NCBI RefSeq assembly: GCF_009915765.1
Contig: NZ_JAABLQ010000002.1
Coordinates: 310,001-374,000, forward strand
From: Pannonibacter sp. XCT-53
GTDB taxonomy: Bacteria; Pseudomonadota; Alphaproteobacteria; Rhizobiales; Stappiaceae
Reading direction: 5' to 3'
Length of the DNA stretch: 64,000 bases
In this document: one piece after another, positions 17,276 through 26,951 of the stretch
Layout: every line of letters starts with the position of its first letter
How positions within the stretch are numbered: position 1 is the stretch's first letter
Made by a program: the position numbers and the translations under genes
Notes under the pieces: generated by a model
Told to the model about the DNA's origin: nothing
Databases searched by the model: none
The model's input: only the letters and a program-made list of their open reading frames with translations

Positions 17276-18460
17276 TCAGTGAACGATGCTGCCCTCGCGC
17301 CACACACGCCGCAGCACCGGGTGACCGGCGAGCGCGCGGACCTGCAGCAGGTCGCCCCGCAATCCCGCCGCGATCTCGCCCCGATCGGCCAGACCTGCGG
17401 CCGCGGCCGGCGCCTTGCTGACGAGCCGGATGGCCTCGGCGAGCCGGGCGTCGTTGCCCGTGTCCAGGCCGATCAGGAAGGCGGCATCGAGCATCGACCG
17501 GGGCACATAGTCGGAGGCAAGCAGGTCAAGGATCCCCTCGGCCAGCAGGTCGCCCATGGCCACGTTGCCGGACTGCGATCCGCCGCGCAGGATGTTCGGC
17601 GCGCCGCCGACGTTCAGCATGCCCTTGTCGCGGGCGTAGCGGGCAGCCTCGATGGTGCAGGGGAATTCGGAAATGAGGATGCCATCCGCGACGGCCTCGT
17701 CGATATGGGCAAGCTCGGTGTCGTCATGCGACAGCAGCGGCTTGCCATGCGCTTTTGCCAGCGCGATCACGGCCGGGCGCACGCTGGCGCTGATACCGTC
17801 GGCGACGGCCAGCATGTCGGCCATTTCCTGCTCGACCACGCGGCGGGCGTGTCCGGTCTCGGCCATGCGGCGGTTGATGTAGGCCTCGACATCGCGGCTC
17901 TGCCGCCGTCCGGGCAGATGCTCCATGACCGAGACGATCCGGACAATGTCGCGGGAAATGTTGGCTTCGGTCAGGGCAGGCGTATGCGTGTCGACGATCT
18001 CGCAGCGCAGGTGCACCAGATGCTCGGCACGCATCATCCCCGCGGCCTGGGCCTGCTCGAGCGCGTCGATCATCGGAGCCAGGATTTCCAGGCGTTCCGG
18101 GTTCTTCACGGTCGCACCGACGCAGAGGCTGTCGAACACGGTGGTGATGCCGGCGCCGATGATCTGGCTGTCATGGGCGAGGGCCGCCCGCAACGGGTTC
18201 CATTTCACGTGCGCGCGCGGGAACACGTGTTTCTCGAGATGGTCGGTGTGGATGTCGACAAGGCCTGGCAGCAGGTAGTCGCCCTCCAGATCGACGGACG
18301 CAAGACCGGCGGGGGCGCGCCCCTCGCCGATCTCCGCGATCTGCCCGTCGCGCAGGACCAGATGGCCGTCGACGACCCGGTCGGCCAGCACCAGTCTGGC
18401 GTTGTCAAACACCGTTTCCAGCGGGCGCAGGGCAACGGGGTGTTCCAGGCGTGTCATCAT
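17276..18460 (-). CDS. phnM: PhnM, ribose-phosphonate triphosphate diphosphohydrolase
   Basis: Amidohydrolase-fold enzyme (394 residues) that removes pyrophosphate from alpha-D-ribose 1-methylphosphonate 5-triphosphate in the C-P lyase pathway. The metal-binding motif DIHTDHLEKH with H71 and H74, followed by FPRAHVKWNP, is diagnostic for PhnM. LLSHDDTE and LASDYVPRSML supply later active-site residues. No other C-P lyase gene (phnGHIJKL) is in the window, so the core may lie elsewhere. It shares a strand with the putative phosphonate transporter downstream and follows a TIM-barrel gene by 33 bases, probably in one operon. Confidence 0.9.
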   Translation of the reverse strand: MMTRLEHPVALRPLETVFDNARLVLADRVVDGHLVLRDGQIAEIGEGRAPAGLASVDLEGDYLLPGLVDIHTDHLEKHVFPRAHVKWNPLRAALAHDSQIIGAGITTVFDSLCVGATVKNPERLEILAPMIDALEQAQAAGMMRAEHLVHLRCEIVDTHTPALTEANISRDIVRIVSVMEHLPGRRQSRDVEAYINRRMAETGHARRVVEQEMADMLAVADGISASVRPAVIALAKAHGKPLLSHDDTELAHIDEAVADGILISEFPCTIEAARYARDKGMLNVGGAPNILRGGSQSGNVAMGDLLAEGILDLLASDYVPRSMLDAAFLIGLDTGNDARLAEAIRLVSKAPAAAAGLADRGEIAAGLRGDLLQVRALAGHPVLRRVWREGSIVH

Positions 18461-18493
18461 GGGGGTCCTGTCCGGTCGCTGTGGGTTTGCAGG

Positions 18494-19312
18494 TTACTGC
18501 GCCAGACCCTGGGCCTGAAGCCAGGCAATCGAGGCCGGGACCTCGTCCAGGTTGCGCAGTTCGATGATCAGGCGCGGTTCGCTGGTCAGCTCGGCCAGTG
18601 CGGCGAAGACCGCGTGCCAGCGGATCGTCCCCTGGCCGAGGCTCCAGTGACGGTCGGCATAGCCGTCGGCGTCCTGCAGGTGGATGTGGCGCAGACGGTT
18701 GCCGGCAGCCCGGACGTAGTAGTCCACCGGGGGCGCGCCGGTCGAGCCGTGGGCGTAATGGGCGTGGCCGGTGTCGATCGAGACCGCCACGGCGCTGGAG
18801 TTGAAGCTGTCGGCGAGGATCACGCGGTCACGCGGGTTCTTGTCCTCGATGTTCTCGATCACCAGCTCGCAGCCGATCGCCTCGGCCCGCTTCACCGGCT
18901 CCGCCATGATCGCATGGCAGCGCTCGATCAGGCGCTCGCGCGCCCGGGGATAGTTGTCGAGGTTGTTGTCGTCCCAGGTCGAGTAGGGGCTGTGCACCAC
19001 CATGTGGGTCGCCCCCAACGCCTCGCAGACCTCGAGGCCCTGCAGCAGGCGGCGGGTCACGACGGCGGCAATGTCCGGATCCGGGTTGGCGATGTTCATG
19101 CCCCAGAACGGTCCGTGGATGCCGATGCGACCGGTGTGGCCATCCAGCACCTTGCGGGCCCGGGCGACGAGTGGTGACCAGTCGCCGTTGAGGACCTCGG
19201 CGTTGACGAAATCCTGCAGCTCGAGGTCGCGCGGCTTTTCGGTCATCAGCGTGCGGTGGCGCTCATAGGCGTCGAGCGTCAGGGCTGCACCGGCAATCGG
19301 GAGAGAGCTCAT
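18494..19312 (-). CDS. Sugar phosphate isomerase/epimerase-like TIM barrel
   Basis: Xylose-isomerase-like TIM-barrel protein (AP_endonuc_2 family), 272 residues. Metal-ligand-like positions are seen in MVVHSPYS, ELVIENIED, SIDTGHAHYAHG, HIHLQDADG and the C-terminal LIIELRN. The exact reaction is unknown; the family includes isomerases, epimerases and dehydratases. It is the first gene of the transcript that includes phnM, which suggests a role in processing a phosphonate-derived sugar or a linked compound. This is inference from position only. Confidence 0.7.
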   Translation of the reverse strand: MSSLPIAGAALTLDAYERHRTLMTEKPRDLELQDFVNAEVLNGDWSPLVARARKVLDGHTGRIGIHGPFWGMNIANPDPDIAAVVTRRLLQGLEVCEALGATHMVVHSPYSTWDDNNLDNYPRARERLIERCHAIMAEPVKRAEAIGCELVIENIEDKNPRDRVILADSFNSSAVAVSIDTGHAHYAHGSTGAPPVDYYVRAAGNRLRHIHLQDADGYADRHWSLGQGTIRWHAVFAALAELTSEPRLIIELRNLDEVPASIAWLQAQGLAQ

Positions 19313-19376
19313 GAAAATGTCCTTCGCGGCGGGTGATCGGCCAGCAGGCGGATCCGGGACAGGCGGGAGGGCGTCA

Positions 19377-19392
19377 AGTCATGCGGATGACT
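19377..19392. promoter_or_regulatory. Dyad upstream of the isomerase-phnM transcript
   Basis: AGTCAT (19377-19382) is inverted at 19387-19392 (ATGACT) around GCGG. It lies 65-80 bases before the isomerase-like gene and could be an operator. The arm sequence differs from the CTGTCAC arms downstream. Confidence 0.3.
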
Positions 19393-19523
19393 CGCGAGCC
19401 CTCTCATAATGCCGATATTTGACAGGAAGGCGACATGCGCGCGCATTTCCCGGCCAGGGACGGGGCCTGCGGATGGCAGGGCGCGCCGCGTGGCTTCGCC
19501 TGCGCTGCGGCAGGCCTTCGGCG

Positions 19524-20468
19524 TCAGTAGCCCCGGTCGCGGTCCACGGCCTCCGGGATCATGCCGGTGGCGAAGAAGCGGTGCAGGTTTTCCGCCACCA
19601 GCCGGGTTGCGGTTTCCGGTGTGGTGGGTGCGCTGACATGCGGCAGGATCGTCACGCCCGGATGGTCCCAGAGCGGGTCGTCCGCCGGAAGCGGCTCGCG
19701 CGCAAAGACGTCCAGCACCGCATGACCGAGGTGGCCGTCGTCAAGGGCTGCAACCAGCGCCTCGGTGTCGACAATCGGCCCGCGGGCGAAATTGATGAGG
19801 GCTGCCCCGCTGGGCAGCCGTGCCAGACGGCGTGCGTCGAGGAGCGCGCGTGTCCCGCTTGTGAGCGGGAGCAGCACCACGACAATGTCCGACCGGGACA
19901 AGACCCGGTCGAGCCCGTCCTCGCCGCTGTGGCAGGAAACACCCGCAACAGCCTTCGGTGTCCGGCTCCAGCCCTCGACGGGAAACCCGTTGGCGACAAG
20001 GCGCGTGGCTGCGAGGGCGCCGAGGTTCCCGAGCCCGAGCACGCCGATCCGCCGTTCGCGCGCAGGGCGATAGGGGCGCTCCGACCAGACGTGCCGGATC
20101 TGCTGTGCGCGATAGGCCGGCCCGTCCCGGTGCAGGTACAGCACGAAAGTCAGGACCGCTTCGGCCATCGTCTCGGCCAGCTGCGGATCGGTCATGCGCA
20201 CGATGGCAAAGGGCTGGTCCTCCAGCTCGCTCACCAGGCGTTCGACGCCCGCCCACAGGCTCTGCACGAACACGAGCGAGGGCAGCCGGCGCAGCTCCGC
20301 AGGTTCCGGATTGGCTACGATTGCCACTTTCGCGTCCCGGCAGTCCGCGTCGCTCAGGTCGGCGAGCGGCCTGACGTCGAAGTCGGGCATCCGGGCGCGA
20401 AACGTCGCGTGCCAGGTTGCCTGTTCTTCGGCTGAGATCCGGGTGACGAAGGGGATGATCGGGCGCAT
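19524..20468 (-). CDS. Glyoxylate/hydroxypyruvate reductase (GhrA-like)
   Basis: Cytoplasmic NAD(P)-dependent D-2-hydroxyacid dehydrogenase, 314 residues. The dinucleotide-binding motif GLGNLG sits in the middle of the chain. The catalytic segments NFARGPIVD (arginine), the acid region DVFAREPLP and HVSAPT (histidine) follow in order. The short N-terminal domain and the VQSLWAGVE segment place it with GhrA rather than SerA. It should reduce glyoxylate or hydroxypyruvate. It stands alone between the phosphonate locus and the c-di-GMP gene. Confidence 0.85.
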   Translation of the reverse strand: MRPIIPFVTRISAEEQATWHATFRARMPDFDVRPLADLSDADCRDAKVAIVANPEPAELRRLPSLVFVQSLWAGVERLVSELEDQPFAIVRMTDPQLAETMAEAVLTFVLYLHRDGPAYRAQQIRHVWSERPYRPARERRIGVLGLGNLGALAATRLVANGFPVEGWSRTPKAVAGVSCHSGEDGLDRVLSRSDIVVVLLPLTSGTRALLDARRLARLPSGAALINFARGPIVDTEALVAALDDGHLGHAVLDVFAREPLPADDPLWDHPGVTILPHVSAPTTPETATRLVAENLHRFFATGMIPEAVDRDRGY

Positions 20469-20550
20469 GGCTCGCAGGGCAGGGGAGGGCGCGGAAGGGC
20501 TTCAGAGAGACCGTGTTCCGTACCTGTCTAGCATGGCCCTGCGGGCCGCG

Positions 20551-22659
20551 TCAGGCCCCGGCTGCCCGGGGCACCGACTTTTCCGCCGCATCGCGGTCGC
20601 CCTGCAGCCGGTCGGCGAGACTGGCCAGATGCAGCCCGTCGCGCAGCATCAGCACCTGGGCGGAGGCCAGCGGCATTGGCCGGCCGAACAGGAAGCCCTG
20701 CACCGTGGGGCAGCCCTGTTCGCGCAGGAAGCTCAGTTCCTCTTCCGTCTCCACGCCCTCGGCCAGGACGGGAATGCCGAGGCTTTCGGCGATGAGCAGC
20801 GTGGCGCGCACGATCGCTGCCGACTGTGGCTTCTCACCGACGCTCTGCACGAAGCTGCGATCGATCTTGATCTTGTCGAAGGGGAAATTCTGCAGCAGCG
20901 CCAGAGACGAGTAGCCGGTGCCGAAGTCGTCCATCGCAACCGTCACGCCCAGCTCGCGCAGGCGCGTGATGGTGGACAGGGCCCGGTTCCGGTCCTCGAT
21001 CAGACCGCTTTCCGTCAGTTCGATTTCCAGCCGCCTCGGATCGAGCCCCGTTTCGCCAAGGACCTCGGACACGCGCGCCGGAAGGTCTGCCTGCGTCAGC
21101 TGATAGGGCGCGACGTTGACGGCGACCGTGTAGCGCTCGGGCCAGGAGGCCGCGTCGCGGCAGGCCTGGCGCAGGACATAGTCGCCGATGTCAAGGATCA
21201 GGCCGTTGCGCTCGGCGATCGGGATGAACAGGCCCGGCGAAATCGTCCCAAGGCTCGGATGGTTCCAGCGCACCAGAGCCTCGAAGCCGACGATCTCGCG
21301 GGTGCGGGTGTCGTTCTGTGGCTGGTAGTAGATCTCGAGCTGGTTGCCGGCGATGGCCGCGCGCAGGTCGATGGCGAGTACCGCGCGGTTGCGATTGTCC
21401 TCGTCCATGCCTTCGGTGTAGCGGCAGATCTGGTTGCTGCCGAGCGTCTTGGCCTGTGCGGCCGCGAGTTCGGCGCGGGTGATGAGCTGCCTGGGCTCCA
21501 TGCCATGGTCCGGCGACAAGGCGATGCCGATCCCGCTGCCGAGCGAGATCCGGGTGTCGTCGATCAGATGCGGACCGACGATGGCCAGATGCAGGCGCTT
21601 GGCGAACCGCATGGCGTCGCCCCGCCCGAAGACATTGCGCTTGAGGGCGATGAACTCGTCTCCGCCGATGCGCGCCACGAATTCGTCCGGCTGCAGGGCG
21701 TCATGCAGCCGTGCGCTGAGCTGGCGCAGCACCGCGTCCCCGGTCTGCTGGCCGTGGGCGCCGTTGATGTTGCGGAACTGCTCGAGATCGATTGCGACCA
21801 CCACCACCCTGGCCGTCGTCTGGGTGTTGGCCTGGATCATGCCGGCGAGGGTGCGCTCGGCATTGGTCCGGTTCGGAAGGCCGGTCAGGGCATCGAACAG
21901 CGCGAGCCGCTCGTAGTTGGCGTCCGCCTCCTTGGAGGAATGGACATCGATGGCATAGGCCGAGCCCACGGTCGCCAGGATCAGCAGGTTGATGCTGATG
22001 ACGGCCGCCAGCATGTAGCCATCCGGCATCGCCTGCGGCGGGATCTCGGTGCCGCCGAGCGGGACGATGGTGATCGCGCTCATGCCGGTGAAGTGCATCG
22101 TGACGATGGCGATGATCATCGCCACCGACGCGCCATAGCGGCAGAACCGCGTGACCGGGCGCGAGATGCGGTTCATCGCCACGGCGCCGAACAGTCCGCC
22201 CAGCAGGATCGAGGCGACAACGAAATTCCAGTTCCACTCGATGTAGCCGGGGACGAGGAAGGCGCTCATGCCGGTGTAGTGCATCGCGGCAATGCCGAGG
22301 CCGAAGATCAGGCCGCCGATCTCGATGAAGGCGCTGGAGGATGTGCGGGCAGCGAGCATGAAGCCGGCAGCGCTCGACGCGATCACCATCAGCAGGCTGA
22401 CCAGCGTGATCACCGGCTCGAAGGAGCGCTCGAAGGGCACCACATAGCCCAGCATCGAGGCAAAATGAGTTGTCCAGATGGTGCTGCCGGCCACGAGAGA
22501 GGCGAGGAAAAGCCAGAGCCAGCGGCGGGAATCGCGGCTGCGGCGGACACGCGCGATCAGCCGCATCGAGAGGACTGACCCCATGACGCAGATGAGCGCG
22601 GCGAGCGCCACGTAGCGCAGGTCATGCGCAACAGCAATGCAGGACAGAACTGTCAGCAT
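20551..22659 (-). CDS. MHYT-GGDEF-EAL c-di-GMP signalling protein
   Basis: Inner-membrane signalling protein of 702 residues. The first 245 residues form about seven membrane helices with MHYT-type motifs (TTHF, AMHYTGM near 123-129, TMHFTGM), a proposed copper or diatomic-gas sensor. A GGDEF domain follows with intact RIGGDEF at about 329-335, and an EAL domain with GFEALVRW near 457 and DDFGTGYS later. Both catalytic motifs are intact, so it could make and degrade c-di-GMP. It starts behind a GGAGAGG site. It is monocistronic, and no target gene is obvious nearby. Confidence 0.93.
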   Translation of the reverse strand: MLTVLSCIAVAHDLRYVALAALICVMGSVLSMRLIARVRRSRDSRRWLWLFLASLVAGSTIWTTHFASMLGYVVPFERSFEPVITLVSLLMVIASSAAGFMLAARTSSSAFIEIGGLIFGLGIAAMHYTGMSAFLVPGYIEWNWNFVVASILLGGLFGAVAMNRISRPVTRFCRYGASVAMIIAIVTMHFTGMSAITIVPLGGTEIPPQAMPDGYMLAAVISINLLILATVGSAYAIDVHSSKEADANYERLALFDALTGLPNRTNAERTLAGMIQANTQTTARVVVVAIDLEQFRNINGAHGQQTGDAVLRQLSARLHDALQPDEFVARIGGDEFIALKRNVFGRGDAMRFAKRLHLAIVGPHLIDDTRISLGSGIGIALSPDHGMEPRQLITRAELAAAQAKTLGSNQICRYTEGMDEDNRNRAVLAIDLRAAIAGNQLEIYYQPQNDTRTREIVGFEALVRWNHPSLGTISPGLFIPIAERNGLILDIGDYVLRQACRDAASWPERYTVAVNVAPYQLTQADLPARVSEVLGETGLDPRRLEIELTESGLIEDRNRALSTITRLRELGVTVAMDDFGTGYSSLALLQNFPFDKIKIDRSFVQSVGEKPQSAAIVRATLLIAESLGIPVLAEGVETEEELSFLREQGCPTVQGFLFGRPMPLASAQVLMLRDGLHLASLADRLQGDRDAAEKSVPRAAGA

Positions 22660-22768
22660 TCACCTCTCCAATCCTTGCACCTTGTACAGGATCGAGGGGT
22701 AAAGCTTCCCTAACAGCGCGCGCGAGTTGCAATCGGGGTAAACGACGTCTTAGGAAATACGGTCGAAT

Positions 22769-23701
22769 TCAACCTTCCCGGGCGGCTCCGATCCGGCGCC
22801 GGCGTGGCGCGAGGCAGCAGGCGGCGGCCAGCTGAAGGCCGGCTACCGTCGCGATCATGCCGGCCGCGCTGACGGCGTGGTCGGAGCCGAGCAGCCCGGG
22901 CCCGTAGCCTGCGAGAAGATAGCCGATGGTGGCCGCGGAGGTCGCGAAGACGACACTCCAGCCGACCTGACGCGCCAGACTGTCGGTCATCAGCCGGGCA
23001 GTCGCAGGCGGACAGATGAACATGGCGATGACAATGATCGACCCGACCGCGTCGAAGGCCGCGACGGCGGCAAGGGCAGCCGTCATCACGAGGCCGAGGC
23101 TGATGGCCGTGACCGGCAGGCCGATGGCGGCGGCGTAGCCCTCGTCGAAGGTGGACAGCTTCAGCGGCCGCCAGAAAAGGATGGTCAGAAGCACGATGAC
23201 GGCGGCGGTTGCCGCCATGCGCAGGAGCTCCGGCGGCAGGTCCGCGAGGGCAGCCGGATCGAGCAGCGACGACCAGTCCTCCGCTGACAGCCAGATCAGG
23301 CTTTCCAGATTGCCATAAAGCGCATGTTCCACGTCGAGGTGGACGCCGGCGGTGTTGCTCTGCTCGAGCAGAAGGACGCCGGCGGCAAAAAGGCCGGTGA
23401 AGACGACGCCCATGGCGGCGCCCGGCTCGATCCGGCCGATCCGCCGGATCAGCTCGATGAGGACGACGGCCACGAGCGCGGCGGCCGCGGCACCGGCCAG
23501 CATCGGTCCCGTCTCGAGCGAGCCCGTGACCAGGAAGGCGAGGATGATGCCGGGCAGCACGACATGCGAGATGGCGTCACCAGCCAGCGCCTGCCGGCGC
23601 AGGATCAGGAAGTTGCCGGGCAGGGCGCAGGCGATGGCCGCAAGGCAGCCGGTGAGCAGCGGCGTCAGGCTGAGCTGGACGAAGTCGGATCCCATGGTCA
23701 T
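22769..23701 (-). CDS. Manganese/zinc ABC transporter permease (second)
   Basis: ABC-3 family permease (310 residues) with about eight hydrophobic segments and the family motifs LILRRQALAGDAISHVVLPG near the N-terminus and TFDEGYAAAIGLP in the middle. It overlaps the preceding permease gene by 4 bases (ATGA) and is last in a four-gene operon. The gene order (binding protein, ATPase, permease, permease) matches the SitABCD/TroABCD systems for manganese, iron or zinc, which would make this the D subunit. The metal cannot be fixed from the permease. Confidence 0.87.
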   Translation of the reverse strand: MTMGSDFVQLSLTPLLTGCLAAIACALPGNFLILRRQALAGDAISHVVLPGIILAFLVTGSLETGPMLAGAAAAALVAVVLIELIRRIGRIEPGAAMGVVFTGLFAAGVLLLEQSNTAGVHLDVEHALYGNLESLIWLSAEDWSSLLDPAALADLPPELLRMAATAAVIVLLTILFWRPLKLSTFDEGYAAAIGLPVTAISLGLVMTAALAAVAAFDAVGSIIVIAMFICPPATARLMTDSLARQVGWSVVFATSAATIGYLLAGYGPGLLGSDHAVSAAGMIATVAGLQLAAACCLAPRRRRIGAAREG

Positions 23702-24942
23702 GCCTCCACCGGACGCGGCCCGAGATGGGTGTCGAGAACCGCGATCTCGTCCGGGGTGAGCACATCGGCAATCGCCGTCAGCCCGTCATAGCGGCCGCCG
23801 ACTGCTTCCTCGGGGTGCAGCTGCCGGGCAATGCGCCAGCGGTTCTCGTCCAGAAGCGCGCGGGCCGCCTCTGCCCGGCCGGCTTCGGTCGGTTGCCGGT
23901 CGCGGCGCAGGTAGCCGGCGGACGTCAGGACCTTCAGGGTCAGCCGGTCATGGATCGGTTCGCCATGGGCCAGGGACAGGAGCCCCTGGCGCAGGTGAAC
24001 CCGATGCTGGAAGCGGCGGTGGGCGAGGGCGCTGGCCAGCACGCCGCGCTGCGGTGCGACCAGCAGGGAGACGACGAAGAGCGCGACCCCGACCAGGACG
24101 ATGATCGGACCGGTTGGCAGGTTGGGCGCCGACGCGGAGAGGGCCGCGCCGAGATATCCCGCGAGCGCGCCGAACAGCGCCGCGAGGCCTGTGACGGTGC
24201 CGGTGCGCTCGCTCCAGAAGCGGGCGGTCACCGGCGGGATGACCAGCAGCGCGACAATCAGGATGAGGCCGACCAGTTTCAGGCCGATCACGGTGATGGC
24301 CAGCACAAGCCCGAGCATCAGCGCATCCATCCGGCTGGTGGATACCCCCGAGGCCTCGGCATAGCCCGGATCGAAGCAGACCAGCGTGAGCGGACGACGG
24401 AACAGGAGCAGCAGCAAGGCGCAGACCGCACTGCCGGCCGCGATCAGCACCGCGTCCTGGAACAGCATGCCGGCGGTCGAGCCGAGCAGGAACCCCTCGA
24501 GCCCCGCCTGGCGACCGCTTTCCATCACCTGGATGACGGTCAGGAGGACGATGCCGAAGCCGAAGAAGACAGAAAGGACGGCGCCGATGGCCGTGTCCTC
24601 GGCGAGGCGCGTGTGGCGGGTGATTGCCGTGACGGCGAGCAGGCCGAGCCCGGCGGAGAGGGCGGATCCGATGAGCAGGCCGGGCAAGGCGCGTCCGGAG
24701 CCGCCCAGGGCCACCATGAGGATGAACGCCAGTCCGACGCCGGGCAGGGTGGCGTGGGCGATGGCGTCGCTGACCAGCGTGCGCTTGCGCAGGAACAGGA
24801 AGGTGCCGGCGGCCCCGGCTGCCGCCCCGAGCAGCGCGGCGCCCAGGGCGACAAGGGCCGCATTGTAGCCGGCCCGGAAGGTCAGGGCCTCGATGAAGGC
24901 GAGGACAATGGGGGGCAGAAGGGCTGGGGCTGCGGTGTCCAT
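23698..24942 (-). CDS. Manganese/zinc ABC transporter permease with C-terminal DtxR-like domain
   Basis: Residues 1-300 are an ABC-3 permease (LFLRKRTLVSDAIAHATLPG, CFDPGYAEASGVS). About 115 further residues form a soluble tail: a helical stretch (RRFQHRVHLRQGLLSLAHGE), a winged-helix-like LKVLTSAGYLRRDRQPTEAG, and a second helical part ending DVLTPDEIAVLDTHLG. The tail resembles the winged helix and dimer part of DtxR/MntR metalloregulators. It may sense cytoplasmic metal and gate transport. The usual family length is about 285, so the extension is clear. This would be the C subunit of a Sit/Tro system. Confidence 0.82.
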   Translation of the reverse strand: MDTAAPALLPPIVLAFIEALTFRAGYNAALVALGAALLGAAAGAAGTFLFLRKRTLVSDAIAHATLPGVGLAFILMVALGGSGRALPGLLIGSALSAGLGLLAVTAITRHTRLAEDTAIGAVLSVFFGFGIVLLTVIQVMESGRQAGLEGFLLGSTAGMLFQDAVLIAAGSAVCALLLLLFRRPLTLVCFDPGYAEASGVSTSRMDALMLGLVLAITVIGLKLVGLILIVALLVIPPVTARFWSERTGTVTGLAALFGALAGYLGAALSASAPNLPTGPIIVLVGVALFVVSLLVAPQRGVLASALAHRRFQHRVHLRQGLLSLAHGEPIHDRLTLKVLTSAGYLRRDRQPTEAGRAEAARALLDENRWRIARQLHPEEAVGGRYDGLTAIADVLTPDEIAVLDTHLGPRPVEA

Positions 24943-24947
24943 GAGGG

Positions 24948-25781
24948 TCAGGCCGGCAGGCGGAGCTGGTCGAGATGCGACCCGGCGAGGCGGCCGCCGT
25001 AGGTGGCCTGCAGGTTGGCCTGGGTGAAGGTCGCGGCGACCGGTCCCTCCGCGATCTTGCGCAGGTTGATCATCAGGCAGTGGTCGAAGTAGGCGGCGAC
25101 GGTGGCAAGGTCGTGGTGCACGCAGACGACCGTGCGCCCTTCCGCCTTCAGCGTCTTCAGCACATCGACGATCGCCCGTTCGGTGGCGGCGTCGACCCCG
25201 GCAAAAGGCTCGTCCAGCAGGTAGAGATCCGCCTTCTGGGCCAGGGCGCGGGCCAGGAACACGCGCTGCTGCTGTCCGCCCGACAGTTGCCCGATCTGGC
25301 GACCGGCGAAGTCTGCCATGCCGACCCGGTCGAGACAGGCCCGGGCAAAGGCGCGGTGCGACCGGCGCACGAGCCCGAGGAGGCCCAGTTCCCGGTTGAG
25401 GCCCATCAGCACCACATCGGCCACGGTGGTCGGAAAATCCCAGTCCACCGAGGCGCGCTGCGGCACGTAGGCGATGCGGTGCCGGGACTGTTCGAGCGGC
25501 TTGCCGAAGACGGCGACGCGCCCGGACAGGCGGGAGACAATGCCGAGCGTCGCCTTGAGCAATGTCGACTTGCCGGCCCCGTTCGGTCCGATGATCGCAG
25601 CCATCGCGCCTTCCGGGATGGTGGCATCGACGGAGAACACCGCCGGCTTGCCGCCATAGGACACGGTGAGGCCGGAAATGGACAGGGCTGGGGACTGGGT
25701 TGCGGACTGGGCTGCTGATTGGGCAAGCGGTGCCCCGGCGCCGGCCGGTGCTGGGGTGACAAGTTCAAGGGGAGGGGTCAT
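24948..25781 (-). CDS. Manganese/zinc ABC transporter ATPase
   Basis: Cytoplasmic ATPase (277 residues) of the metal-uptake operon. Walker A GPNGAGKST, the Q-loop YVPQRASVDWDFPTTV typical of Sit/Tro/Znu ATPases, signature LSGGQQQR and Walker B LLDEPFAGVD are in order. A loose N-terminal extension of about 30 residues is rich in alanine, glutamine and serine, and includes a short AQS repeat. It starts 70 bases after the binding-protein stop, with a GC hairpin (CTGCCC/GGGCAG) in the gap, and ends 5 bases before the next gene. Confidence 0.88.
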   Translation of the reverse strand: MTPPLELVTPAPAGAGAPLAQSAAQSATQSPALSISGLTVSYGGKPAVFSVDATIPEGAMAAIIGPNGAGKSTLLKATLGIVSRLSGRVAVFGKPLEQSRHRIAYVPQRASVDWDFPTTVADVVLMGLNRELGLLGLVRRSHRAFARACLDRVGMADFAGRQIGQLSGGQQQRVFLARALAQKADLYLLDEPFAGVDAATERAIVDVLKTLKAEGRTVVCVHHDLATVAAYFDHCLMINLRKIAEGPVAATFTQANLQATYGGRLAGSHLDQLRLPA

Positions 25782-25851
25782 GATCTTGTCCTTCAGTCTC
25801 GCGTCGCCTGCCCCTGCCGGGCAGCGTCTGCCTGGGTCGGAGGGGCGGGGC

Positions 25852-26874
25852 TCAGAGGCCGGCCGACAGGGTCCCGTTCATGCCGCGCGCCGGAGCGGTG
25901 CCCCCGAGCGCGCGCGCCACAAGGGTGACGTTGTGGTCGATCATCCCGAGATACGTGCCCTCGTAGGTTCCGGATTGTCCCATGGCGTCGGAGAACAGCT
26001 CGCCGCCGATGGTGACGGCATGTCCGCGCGATGCAGCGCCTTCGATCAGGGCACGGATGTTGCGGTCCGAGACGGAGCTCTCGACGAAGACGGCCCCGAT
26101 CTTGCGGCTCACCAGCAGATCGACCAGTTCGGCGACACGGTTCAGTCCGGCCTCGCTCTGGGTCGAGATGCCCTGGATCCCGATCACCTCGTAGCCGTAG
26201 GCGCGACCGAAATAGCCGAAGGCGTCATGGGCGGTGAGCAGCACGCGGGACGCTTCGGGAACCGTCCCGAGCACCTGGCGGGAATAGGCGTCAAGGCCGG
26301 CCAGCTCCGCCAGATGGGCCTCGGCATTGGCGGCAAAGAGCGGGGCCTGCCCGGGGCGGGCCGCGGTCAGCGCGTCACGCACGGCGATCACGACGCCCGA
26401 CCACAGCATCGGGTCCATCCAGACATGCGGATCGAAACGGCCGGCATAGTCGGCGTGGGAGAGCAGGCGGGCGCGGTCAAGACCGTCGGCCACCGCCACC
26501 ACCTGCCGCTTGCGGCCAAGGTCGGCGAAGAAGTCTTCCATCTGGGCTTCGAGATAGAGCCCGTGCCAGAGCACGAGATCGGCCCGCGTCATGGCAACGA
26601 TGTCCGTGCGGGTCTGGCGATAGGCATGCGGATCGACGCCGGGACCCATGAGGGAGGTGACAGACACCGCCTCGCCACCGACCCGGCGGGCGGCATCGGC
26701 AATCATCCCGGTCGTGGTGACGACCGTGAGCGCGCCGGCGGCAGGCGCTGCGGCCGGGGCGGCTGCAAGCGCCGGCCCGGATGACACAAGGGAGACCGCC
26801 GGCACCGTGGCCAGGGCCGTAGCTGCAACTGTAGCCTTGAGGAAGTTACGCCGGTCGAGCGCCATTCTGTCCAT
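25852..26874 (-). CDS. Manganese/zinc-binding periplasmic protein (TroA/SitA family)
   Basis: Cluster A-I metal-binding protein of 340 residues. A Tat-type signal (DRRNFLKA, then an alanine-rich stretch to about residue 45) suggests export in folded form or as a lipid-free periplasmic protein. Metal ligands are expected at the histidines of GVDPHAYR and FDPHVWMDP, the AHDAFGYF segment and an acidic residue in the C-terminal lobe. There is no long histidine-rich loop, which favours manganese or iron over ZnuA-type zinc uptake. It is first in the operon, behind a Fur-family dyad. Confidence 0.86.
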   Translation of the reverse strand: MDRMALDRRNFLKATVAATALATVPAVSLVSSGPALAAAPAAAPAAGALTVVTTTGMIADAARRVGGEAVSVTSLMGPGVDPHAYRQTRTDIVAMTRADLVLWHGLYLEAQMEDFFADLGRKRQVVAVADGLDRARLLSHADYAGRFDPHVWMDPMLWSGVVIAVRDALTAARPGQAPLFAANAEAHLAELAGLDAYSRQVLGTVPEASRVLLTAHDAFGYFGRAYGYEVIGIQGISTQSEAGLNRVAELVDLLVSRKIGAVFVESSVSDRNIRALIEGAASRGHAVTIGGELFSDAMGQSGTYEGTYLGMIDHNVTLVARALGGTAPARGMNGTLSAGL

Positions 26875-26951
26875 CCTTTCCGATCACTGTCGCGCGGATG
26901 CGGGCCAAACGCAAACGCTTTTAAGAACGACTTGCAAGAAAGATGGTGCAA

